From: JBDTSW01 sp963807385
GTDB lineage: Bacteria; Actinomycetota; Thermoleophilia; Solirubrobacterales; 70-9
Assembly (NCBI GenBank): GCA_963807385.1
Contig: CAWEBQ010000003.1
Span: forward strand, 894,188-958,187
Reading direction: 5' to 3'
DNA length: 64,000 bases
The position numbers and the translations under genes are program-made. The notes below the pieces were generated by a model. It did not search any database, had not been told where the DNA came from, and worked only from the letters and a program-made list of their open reading frames with translations. Shown one piece after another: positions 54,652 through 61,683 of this stretch. The first letter of the stretch is position 1. Every line of letters starts with the position of its first letter.

Positions 54652-56033
54652 GTATCCCGGCGAAAGGGCAGCACGTCACCCTCCGGCTCGCCTGGCTCCT
54701 CGATCGCTGAGTGCTCGCCCGTGAGCGTCTCGTAGAGCTCGACCTGCTCGCTCACCACCTTGCCGATCCGCCTGATCCCCTCGCGGATCTCGTCCTCGTT
54801 GGAGCCGGAGAAGTTGAGGCGCATCGAACCCGTTCCACGCCCATCTACGTAGGCGGCTGCACCGGGGACGAACGCCACGTTCTCCCGTAGCGCGCGCGCC
54901 AGCAGGTCGGTCGTGTCGATGTAGTCGGGGAGGGTCGCCCAGACGAACAGTCCTCCTTCAGGCGTCGTCCACGTTGCCTGTTCGGGGAAGTGCTCGCCCA
55001 GCGCGCCGAGCATCGCGTCCCGGCGGGAGCGGTAGTGCTCGATCAGGTCCTCGATGTAGGCCCCCCAGCGCCCTTCGCCGAAGTACTCGTTCACGAAGTA
55101 CTGGGTGAGCGTGGAGCTGCACAGGTCCGACGCCTGCTTGCCCAGCACCACCTTCTCCATCACCGGCGGCGGTGCGCACAGCCAGCCCAGCCGGATCCCG
55201 GGGGAGAGGATCTTCGAGAACGTGCCCAGGTAGATCACGTAGTCGCCCCCGTCCATCGCGTACAGCGGCTCGACGGGCTCTCCGGAATAACGCAGCAGGC
55301 CGTAGGGATTGTCCTCGACCAGCAGGAGCTCGCGCTCGCGGACGATCTCCACCAGGCGCCGGCGTCGCTCCAGCGAGAGCGTCACCCCGCCCGGGTTCTG
55401 GAAGGTCGGGACCGTGTAGATGAACTTCGGGCGCCGGCCCTCCGCCACGAGCCCGTCGAGCAGCTCCTCGAGCAGGTCGATCCGCATCCCGTCCGCGTCC
55501 ATCTCGACCTGGCGCGTGTCGGCCTCGTAAGAGCAGAACACCGGCACCGCGCCAGGGTAGGTGGGCGCCTCGCAGATCACGACGTCGCCCGGGTCGACCA
55601 GCGTCTTCGCCACCAGGTCGATCGCCTGCTGGCCGCCCGTGGTGACGATGATGTCCCCTGTGTCGGGGTGCATGCCCTCGGCGCCCATCACCTCCGCGAT
55701 GCACTCCCGGGTGCGCTCGAAGCCCTCGGTCGGGCCGTACTGGAGCGCCTCGGCCGAGGACTCCTGCGCGATCTTCGTCATCTGCGCCGCGAACGACTCG
55801 GGCGGGAACGTGGACGTGTCCGGTAGTCCGCCCGCCAGCGAGATCACCTCCGGCCGAGCTGTGATCTCCATCAGGTCGCGCATGGCGGAGGAGCGCATCA
55901 CCCGCGTTCGCTGCGCAAACAGGCCCGCGTACCGTTCAAGGTCGCGGGCGGAGGTGTGGGCGCGGCGGTGGGGCGCGGGCTGCCTGCCCGGATCGCCCGC
56001 GCCGGGCTGAGGCTGTTGCGGGGCCTCCGGCAC
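54648..56033 (-). CDS. PLP-dependent aminotransferase (class I, 2-aminoadipate/LysN-like)
   Basis: 461 residues with a Pro/Arg-rich N-terminus. The fold-type I motifs are EVISLAGGLPDTSTFPPESF (about 62-81), TTGGQQAIDLVAKTL (about 130), VPTFQNPGGVTLSLERRRRL (about 209), VEDNPYGLLRYSG and the PLP-binding Lys in LGTFSKILSPGIRLGWLC (about 270-287). This resembles the aminotransferase half of MocR regulators and LysN-type enzymes, without the HTH. Being coupled to a Ddl-type ligase suggests it may provide or use a D- or unusual amino acid; that link is inference. Confidence 0.9.
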   Translation of the reverse strand: MPEAPQQPQPGAGDPGRQPAPHRRAHTSARDLERYAGLFAQRTRVMRSSAMRDLMEITARPEVISLAGGLPDTSTFPPESFAAQMTKIAQESSAEALQYGPTEGFERTRECIAEVMGAEGMHPDTGDIIVTTGGQQAIDLVAKTLVDPGDVVICEAPTYPGAVPVFCSYEADTRQVEMDADGMRIDLLEELLDGLVAEGRRPKFIYTVPTFQNPGGVTLSLERRRRLVEIVRERELLLVEDNPYGLLRYSGEPVEPLYAMDGGDYVIYLGTFSKILSPGIRLGWLCAPPPVMEKVVLGKQASDLCSSTLTQYFVNEYFGEGRWGAYIEDLIEHYRSRRDAMLGALGEHFPEQATWTTPEGGLFVWATLPDYIDTTDLLARALRENVAFVPGAAAYVDGRGTGSMRLNFSGSNEDEIREGIRRIGKVVSEQVELYETLTGEHSAIEEPGEPEGDVLPFRRDT

Positions 56034-56070
56034 GCGGTCAGTGTTGCGTACCGAAGGCCGTGCAGGTGAG

Positions 56071-56172
56071 CTAGCGCTTGCGGCGCCGGCGGTTGCCGGC
56101 TCGCTCAGCGCGCGGGCGGTCCGCGCCGGTGGCGCGGGCGGTGATGAGTGCTGCTGCGAGAATCGGTCCCAT
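56071..56172 (-). CDS. small Arg-rich peptide with perfect ribosome binding site
   Basis: A 33-codon ORF starting MGPILAAALITARATGADRP and ending in a cluster of Arg and Lys before TAG. AGAAGGAGGT sits 6 bases before the ATG, one of the best ribosome binding sites in the window. The first 11 residues are hydrophobic. The remainder is strongly basic and could bind nucleic acid or the membrane surface. It lies between the aminotransferase gene (same strand, 37 bp downstream) and a divergent membrane-protein gene. No family recognised; too short for routine gene callers. Confidence 0.5.
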   Translation of the reverse strand: MGPILAAALITARATGADRPRAERAGNRRRRKR

Positions 56173-56218
56173 TGTCGTACCTCCTTCTCGCTATGAACTT
56201 AGGAGGCCTTCGACGATT

Positions 56219-56242
56219 CTTGTGTGGCGTAGCCCACACAAG
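56219..56242. promoter_or_regulatory. palindrome between divergent genes
   Basis: CTTGTGTGG-CGTAGC-CCACACAAG is a perfect 9-bp inverted repeat with a 6-base centre, located between the small ORF start (56172) and the TAGGGT box of the plus-strand gene. It is a candidate operator. Confidence 0.5.
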
Positions 56243-56272
56243 AGGTGCGTGAGTATCCGCCCCCCGCGCGGG

Positions 56273-56278
56273 TAGGGT
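56273..56278 (+). promoter_or_regulatory. -10 element, leaderless start
   Basis: TAGGGT ends 9 bases (CATCCCCCC) before the GTG at 56288. No ribosome binding site lies between. Confidence 0.45.
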
Positions 56279-56287
56279 CATCCCCCC

Positions 56288-56692
56288 GTGTACGACACCC
56301 TTCTGTTCCTTCACCTGCTCGGGGCTTTTGTCAGCTTCGTGACGGTCGGCATCTTCGTCGCCTGGGGTTTCGGCGCCCCGGTGCACCGGGGCTCGTTTCA
56401 GCTCGCCGATTGGGCCTGGAACGTCAGCGGCGTCCTGCTCACCATCTTCGGGATCTGGCTTGCGCTGTACATCGATTCCTACGAGCTCTGGGACGGCTGG
56501 ATTCTCGGCGCTCTCGTGCTGCTCGGCATCTCCGGCGCCCTCGGCGCCCTCGCGCGACGCGATGCGCTCGAGGTGATCACCGATGACGGCGCCGCTTCGA
56601 TCTCCGGCACACGCGCCTCACTGTGGAACTGGCTGCGGACGATCTCGATCGTGCTGATCCTCGTCCTCATGGTCTGGAAGCCGGGCGCGTGA
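56288..56692 (+). CDS. small membrane protein (DUF2269-like pattern)
   Basis: 134 residues from a GTG. Four hydrophobic segments are visible, beginning MYDTLLFLHLLGAFVSFVTV (about 1-25), then about 42-65, 70-86 and 110-130. The opening (LLFLHLLGA, His near the first helix) is shared with the next gene, NLLLFLHILGALCL, so the two are related. The pattern resembles DUF2269-type membrane proteins. Function unknown. The stop overlaps the next start (GTGATG). Confidence 0.65.
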   Translation: MYDTLLFLHLLGAFVSFVTVGIFVAWGFGAPVHRGSFQLADWAWNVSGVLLTIFGIWLALYIDSYELWDGWILGALVLLGISGALGALARRDALEVITDDGAASISGTRASLWNWLRTISIVLILVLMVWKPGA

Positions 56693-57144
56693 TGGATGCG
56701 CTCGCCGCGATCCGCCCGGACGAGTGGAACCTCCTGCTCTTCCTCCACATCCTCGGCGCGCTCTGCCTCGTCGGGGCGCTCTCGGCCGCCGCCTACTACC
56801 TGTTCCGCGCCCGCCGGGACGGCTCGCCGGCGCTCGCGAGGGTGGGGTTTCGCACGCTGCTGTTCGGCGCGATCCCGTCGTACCTACTGACACGGGTAGC
56901 GGCGCAGCTCCTCCTCAACGAGGAGGGCCTCGAGGACTCCGAGGACGCTTGGATCACGATCGGCTTCATCGTCACCGATGGCGGAGCGCTCCTGATTACC
57001 GCGGCGACGATCGCCTCGGCCGTGGCAATGCGACGCGCGGAGGGCACCCGCAGCCGCGGCTCCGCGGTGGCCGCCTGGTCGTGTTCGATCCTCCTCCTCG
57101 CCTACACCGTCGCGCTGTGGGCGATGGTGAGCAAGCCGGTCTAG
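56692..57144 (+). CDS. small membrane protein (paralogue of preceding gene, DUF2269-like)
   Basis: 150 residues from ATG 56692; a GTG three bases upstream is an alternative. Four hydrophobic segments: NLLLFLHILGALCLVGALSA (about 13-32), about 52-70, 82-105 and 122-147. The His-containing first helix matches the preceding protein. It ends 48 bp before the alpha/beta hydrolase gene, which has its own -10 box. Function unknown. Confidence 0.65.
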   Translation: MDALAAIRPDEWNLLLFLHILGALCLVGALSAAAYYLFRARRDGSPALARVGFRTLLFGAIPSYLLTRVAAQLLLNEEGLEDSEDAWITIGFIVTDGGALLITAATIASAVAMRRAEGTRSRGSAVAAWSCSILLLAYTVALWAMVSKPV

Positions 57145-57179
57145 TGCTGGCTACCGGCGTGCCGCTGGCCAGCCACGGC

Positions 57180-57185
57180 TAGATT
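57180..57185 (+). promoter_or_regulatory. -10 element, leaderless start of hydrolase gene
   Basis: TAGATT ends 7 bases before the ATG at 57193, supporting that start over the Met six codons further in. Confidence 0.5.
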
Positions 57186-57192
57186 CAGGTCC

Positions 57193-59421
57193 ATGCACGG
57201 AAGGCAGAGCATGCGCCGTTGCGCCGCCGTTGCGGCTCTCGCGGCCACGGCGGTCCTCGCGCCGGCATCGGCCCAGGCGGCGAACGCCGGGTCGCTGTAC
57301 TCCGGGCCCAAGCCGCGACCCGGGCCCGACCTTCTCTACTCAAAGCCCGCCAAGGCACCCCAGCTCAAAAACCGCGGGCCCTGGCGCGCCGGCCCGATCC
57401 TGATCTCGGGCGCCTCGGCCTACCGCAAGGGCGAGTTCCTCTACCAGGACTGGATCTACGACGACCACGGGGCGCGCGGGACGCCTGATCCCGACGATCC
57501 CAAGAACGACAGCGCCTTCAGCCTCCCGAACGGCACCTACACCTACCCGACGGCCGAGCCCTACGCGGACAACGCCGCGGACCTCGTCGAGCTGCGGGTG
57601 AAGCCGAGGAGGCGCTCAACCGCGTTCCGGCTCACGCTGAACACGCTGACCGACCCCGAGCTGGTCGCCGCAACAATCGCCCTCGGCAGCTCACCCTCGC
57701 CGCGCGAGCTCCCCCACGGCGCCAACGCGACGGCACCCGCGAAGCGCTTCCTGACGGTCCACGGCACGGAGGGCGAGATCGTCCGCGCGAAGAACCTCAA
57801 GGCGCTGAAGCCCGCGCCGAGGGTGCGCGTGTCGAGGCGGCGCAACCAGATCGACGTCCGGGTCAGCCATCGCGCCTGGGATCCGCGCCGCCGGACGATC
57901 CGGATGTCGGCGGGCGTGGGGCTGTGGGACGCGGCAGCCGAGAAGTACCTGGACCCCGGCTCCAGCGCCAGCGCGACCGAGCCCGGGGGCGCAGGCGCAG
58001 GTGCCGCCTTCTTCAACGCCGCCTTCCGCTTCAACGAGCCCTGGCCGGAGATCACCGACCCGACGCAGCCGTTCGCAGGCCCGCGCTGGTGGCGCGACGC
58101 ACAGCAGGGCTCCAAGCTCGCCTCGGGTGATCTCGGCGACTTCCACGCCGAGGTTGACTTCGCCAAGCTCGCCTCGCGGGTGCGCGACGACATGACCGGC
58201 GAGCCCGGCGGCGTGCCGTCGAGCGGGCCGATGAACCGCCTGCTCTCGAGCCGGTTCAGGACGGGAGAGGGCGCGGACTACGGCGGCGGCTGCGGTGGAG
58301 TGGACGACTGCGACGGTCAGCTCCTCGGGCGCCTGCAGCCCTACGCGATCTACGTCCCGCCCGCCGGGCGCCCGCCCGCCGGCTACGGGATGACGCTCCT
58401 CCTGCACTCCCTGGACGCCAACTACAACCAGTTCTCCGACTCCCAGAACCAGTCGCAGTTCGGCGACCGCGGGCCGGGATCGATCGTGATCACCCCCGGC
58501 GGCCGTGGGCCCGACGGCTGGTACTACGGCAAGTCGGGTGCCGACACCTTCGAGGCCTGGGCCGACGTCGCCCGCCGCTACCCGCTCGACGACCAGTGGA
58601 CCTCGATCGCGGGCTACTCGATGGGCGGCTACGGCACCTACAAGTTCGCGGTTCAGTTCCCGGACCTGTTCGCCCGCGCCAACCCGACCGTGGGCCCGCC
58701 CTCGCTGGGGATCTGGGTCCCGCCCGCAGCACCGTCCGAGCCGACCAGCCAAACCTACGACATGCTCGAGTCAGCTCGGCATATCCCGTTCCTGATCTGG
58801 GTCGGAGCCAACGATGAGCTGGTCCCTGCGCCCGGACCGCTCGAGCAGTCGCAGCGCTTCGACGAGCTCGGTTACCGCTACCGCTACGACCTGTTCACCC
58901 CGCCCGCCGACCACTTCGCGCTCGCCGTCCACGACCAGTGGCAGCCCGCCGCCGACTTCCTCGGCACCCACGAGGTCGATCGCAACCCCGCGCGCGTCTC
59001 GTACGTGCTCAACCCGACGATGGACTTCGCCGAGCTGGGGACGCGTGCAGACCACGCCTACTGGCTGTCCGGCATGCGCGTGCGCGACGACGCCGGCGAC
59101 CCGCCGCGCGGCGTCGTGGACGCCGTATCGGGAGGCTTCGGCGAGGGCGGCCCTCCCGCCGGCTCGACCGAGACGGGCGCCGGGGCCGTCGGGCCCGGGA
59201 CCTTCGGGCAGATGCCCTACCTGGAGACCAGCAAGGCGTGGGGCGATGCGCCGGCGACCCCGAAGGAGGACCGCCTCGAGCTGACCCTCGAGAACGTCAG
59301 GCGCGTGGTCGTGAACGTGAGGCGGGCGAAGCTGACCTGCGACGCCGAGATCGACGCCACGAGCGACGGTTCGGCGAAGGTGATCCTCGCCGGCTGCGGG
59401 CGGACGGTAGACGTCCCCTAG
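57193..59421 (+). CDS. secreted alpha/beta hydrolase with glucodextranase-like N-terminal region
   Basis: 742 residues. The signal peptide (MHGRQSMRRCAAVAALAATA) ends near SAQAA. The N-terminal half (about 65-300) contains EFLYQDWIYDDHGARG, TYPTAEPYADNAADLVELRV and RVSHRAWDP-type segments like the secreted glucodextranase C-terminal-type (DOMON-like) domain. The C-terminal half is an alpha/beta hydrolase with nucleophile GYSMGGYGTYKFAV (Ser, about 474), acid VGANDELVPAPG and base His in PADHFALAVHD. It is therefore a likely esterase or polysaccharide/polyester depolymerase. The substrate is unknown. Confidence 0.82.
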   Translation: MHGRQSMRRCAAVAALAATAVLAPASAQAANAGSLYSGPKPRPGPDLLYSKPAKAPQLKNRGPWRAGPILISGASAYRKGEFLYQDWIYDDHGARGTPDPDDPKNDSAFSLPNGTYTYPTAEPYADNAADLVELRVKPRRRSTAFRLTLNTLTDPELVAATIALGSSPSPRELPHGANATAPAKRFLTVHGTEGEIVRAKNLKALKPAPRVRVSRRRNQIDVRVSHRAWDPRRRTIRMSAGVGLWDAAAEKYLDPGSSASATEPGGAGAGAAFFNAAFRFNEPWPEITDPTQPFAGPRWWRDAQQGSKLASGDLGDFHAEVDFAKLASRVRDDMTGEPGGVPSSGPMNRLLSSRFRTGEGADYGGGCGGVDDCDGQLLGRLQPYAIYVPPAGRPPAGYGMTLLLHSLDANYNQFSDSQNQSQFGDRGPGSIVITPGGRGPDGWYYGKSGADTFEAWADVARRYPLDDQWTSIAGYSMGGYGTYKFAVQFPDLFARANPTVGPPSLGIWVPPAAPSEPTSQTYDMLESARHIPFLIWVGANDELVPAPGPLEQSQRFDELGYRYRYDLFTPPADHFALAVHDQWQPAADFLGTHEVDRNPARVSYVLNPTMDFAELGTRADHAYWLSGMRVRDDAGDPPRGVVDAVSGGFGEGGPPAGSTETGAGAVGPGTFGQMPYLETSKAWGDAPATPKEDRLELTLENVRRVVVNVRRAKLTCDAEIDATSDGSAKVILAGCGRTVDVP

Positions 59422-59428
59422 CTGGTCC

Positions 59429-61054
59429 TTAGACCAGGTTCACGGCCGGCGTCCCGGACTGGACCACGAACCGCTGGAGGTCGCTGACGGGGCTCGGCTC
59501 GACCAGCGCGGATGCTGGCGCGCGGAAGGCGACGTTCAGCTCGTCGGGCCCCGCCTCGATTACCCCGTAGCCGCGATGCGAGATCTCCGCGTACTCGTAG
59601 TGCGGGTTGTTCTGCTTCAGCGCCACCTCGGAGCCGATGATCGCCTGCAGCTCGGGCGGCACGTCCTGGAGCCCGAACAGCTCCGGAACGCCGTGTGAGC
59701 TGATCGATCCGCAGACGAACTCGGTGGCAAGCGAAGCGGGCATGCCGAGCGCGCTCTGGCGGCCGGTCCGGGAGACGGCTCCGGCGAAGAAGGTGTGGAT
59801 GTCGCCGGTGAGAAAGGCGACGTCCTTGATCCCCTTGGCGGCGATGTAGTCCATGACCTCGGTGCGCTCGGCCCCGTAGCCGTCCCAGGCGTCGATGATG
59901 AACGGCTTGCCCTGCGGCACGTCCAGTGACATCATCATCAGCGGGTTCGCGACGAGCTTCCAGGTCGCGTCGCTGCGCCGAAGCCTCTTCTTGAGCCACG
60001 CCTTCTGCTCCTCGCCCAGCATCGCCCGGCCCGGCTCGTTCAGCTCGGCGTCGGTGCACTCGGGGCCCGGTGGTGCAGCGTCGTCGCAGGGCTGGTCGTC
60101 ACGGTACTTGCGCTCGTCGAGCAGGATCACCTCGGCGTGCCGGCCGAGCTTGAGCGAGCGGTAGACCCGCCGCGGGCCACGGCTTCCCCGGCGGCCGAAG
60201 GGCTCGAAGGGCATGTGCTCGAAGTAGGCGCGGAAGCCGTTGCGCCGCCGCCGCCCGAACTCGAGGCGCGGGTCGATCGTGGCGTCGCCGGGCAGCCGGC
60301 CCGCCCAGTTGTCCTCGACCTCGTGGTCGTCCCAGATCCCGATCAGCGGGTGGGCCGCTCGCATCGCCCGGAGGTTTGGGTCGGAGTGGTAGAGCGCGTA
60401 CTTCTGCCGGTACTCGCTCAGCGTCTGCACCTCACCGTCGCCGTTGGCGCCGAGGGTGTCGGTTCGCGGCCCGGCGTCCTCGTAGTAGTTGCGCTCATAG
60501 ATGTAGTCGCCGAGGCAGATCACGAGGTCGATGTCGTCCTCGGCGGCGAGCCCGGCGTGGGCGTTGTAGTACCCGCCCGCCCAGTCCTGGCACGAGAAGA
60601 CCGCAATCCGCACCGGCTGGTTGGAGTCCCTCGGCCTGAGGGTGCGGAATCGCCCGACGGGGGAGCTGCGCCTGCCGGTGTCGAAGCGGTAGTAGTACTC
60701 CTCGCCAGGCTCCAGGCCACCCACCTGCTCGTTGACCGTGAAGTCGCGGTTCTTCTTGGCCAGCACCCTGCGGCGCTCGACCACCTGGCGGAACCCGGCG
60801 TCCCTCGCCACCTCCAGTTCGACCGTACCCGCCCGCTCGATGTCCTCGACCCGGGTCCAGACGCGCATCGAGCGCAGGCTCGGCTCGCCGCTCGCCACCC
60901 CCTGGTGGAAGCGCCCGCCCCTCGCGGGGCCGGGGCGCTTGCCGGCGGGGCCGGGGCGCGAGCGCGCGAGGTCCGGCAGCCCGCCGAAGGCCACCGCCGC
61001 CCCGCCCGCGGCGGCCCCGCGCAGGAACGCGCGCCGATCAACTCCTTCGCCCAT
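59429..61054 (-). CDS. phoD: PhoD-like alkaline phosphatase, Tat-exported
   Basis: About 541 residues from the ATG at 61054, which places a Tat signal (MGEGVDRRAFLRGAAAGGAA) at the N-terminus; the frame is open 27 codons further upstream. A PhoD N-terminal fibronectin-like domain (RVWTRVEDIERAGTVELEVA) precedes the phosphatase domain with AVFSCQDWAGGYYNAHAGL, LVICLGDYIYERNYY, IGIWDDHEVEDNWAG, KLVANPLMMMS and VAFLTGDIHTFFAG, the metal-binding residues of PhoD. It removes phosphate from phosphodiesters and monoesters outside the cell. A C-rich tract lies in its leader. Confidence 0.92.
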   Translation of the reverse strand: MGEGVDRRAFLRGAAAGGAAVAFGGLPDLARSRPGPAGKRPGPARGGRFHQGVASGEPSLRSMRVWTRVEDIERAGTVELEVARDAGFRQVVERRRVLAKKNRDFTVNEQVGGLEPGEEYYYRFDTGRRSSPVGRFRTLRPRDSNQPVRIAVFSCQDWAGGYYNAHAGLAAEDDIDLVICLGDYIYERNYYEDAGPRTDTLGANGDGEVQTLSEYRQKYALYHSDPNLRAMRAAHPLIGIWDDHEVEDNWAGRLPGDATIDPRLEFGRRRRNGFRAYFEHMPFEPFGRRGSRGPRRVYRSLKLGRHAEVILLDERKYRDDQPCDDAAPPGPECTDAELNEPGRAMLGEEQKAWLKKRLRRSDATWKLVANPLMMMSLDVPQGKPFIIDAWDGYGAERTEVMDYIAAKGIKDVAFLTGDIHTFFAGAVSRTGRQSALGMPASLATEFVCGSISSHGVPELFGLQDVPPELQAIIGSEVALKQNNPHYEYAEISHRGYGVIEAGPDELNVAFRAPASALVEPSPVSDLQRFVVQSGTPAVNLV

Positions 61055-61095
61055 GAGGGAAAGCATGATGGTTGCGAGCCCCCGCCGCGCCGTTA

Positions 61096-61131
61096 CCCCC
61101 CGCCCCGCGCCCCGCCCCCCGAGCCCCCCCC
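61096..61131 (-). other. G-run tract (G-quadruplex candidate) upstream of phoD
   Basis: On the minus strand five runs of 4 to 8 G are separated by 1-3 bases, about 40-80 bases upstream of the phoD start. This satisfies the usual G-quadruplex pattern. The long homopolymers may also be miscounted. Confidence 0.45.
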
Positions 61132-61197
61132 GCACGTCGAGTGTCGCCTGAGGTGCGCTCAGCGCCCTTCGGCCGACGCTCGATTCTCCGGGGCGGC

Positions 61198-61203
61198 TAG
61201 CCT
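61198..61203 (+). promoter_or_regulatory. -10 element, leaderless start
   Basis: TAGCCT ends 9 bases before the ATG at 61213. Confidence 0.4.
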
Positions 61204-61212
61204 GCCCGGCGG

Positions 61213-61683
61213 ATGGACCTCTTCCTCGCCGGCTGCCAGGGGCTTGGCCTCGCCATCGCGTTCGGGATGTTCGCCGGCGCGCTCGCGGGCGTGGCGAGCG
61301 GCGGCGCCGACGGCAACCGCATCGTCACCGTCGCGCTGCTGGCCGTCGCCTCGGTCGGCGGCGCGCTGGCCTGCGGGGCCTCGCTTCGCACCGAGGACCA
61401 TCCGGCCTGGCCGGGCTGGGTCGTGGGAGCCGCCGTCGCGGCGTTCGCGCTGTTCGTGGTCGGCGGGGTCGTCTCCGCCGCCGCCGGGCGCGCGAGGGAG
61501 GGTGGCTCGGCCGGAGGAATCGCCGCGATCACCGGCGCGGCCGCGCTGATCCTCGCCGCGCTCTCGTTCAGCCCCGCGTCGCCGATCTCGCTGTTCGCGC
61601 TCGCCTGCCTCGTCTACCTCGCGATCGCGCGCCGCCGCCGCGCGGCGGAGAAGTACGAGGGCCTGCGGATCCTCCGCGGCTAG
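61213..61683 (+). CDS. small membrane protein of unknown function
   Basis: 156 residues with about five hydrophobic segments (about 5-28, 38-55, 70-92, 101-117, 122-138) and a basic C-terminal tail (ARRRRAAEKYEGLRILRG). MDLFLAGCQGLGLAIAFGMF begins the protein; the Ala/Gly-rich helices give no family. It has its own -10-like box and ends in a CTAG whose complementary strand holds the stop of the convergent GH31 gene. Confidence 0.65.
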   Translation: MDLFLAGCQGLGLAIAFGMFAGALAGVASGGADGNRIVTVALLAVASVGGALACGASLRTEDHPAWPGWVVGAAVAAFALFVVGGVVSAAAGRAREGGSAGGIAAITGAAALILAALSFSPASPISLFALACLVYLAIARRRRAAEKYEGLRILRG

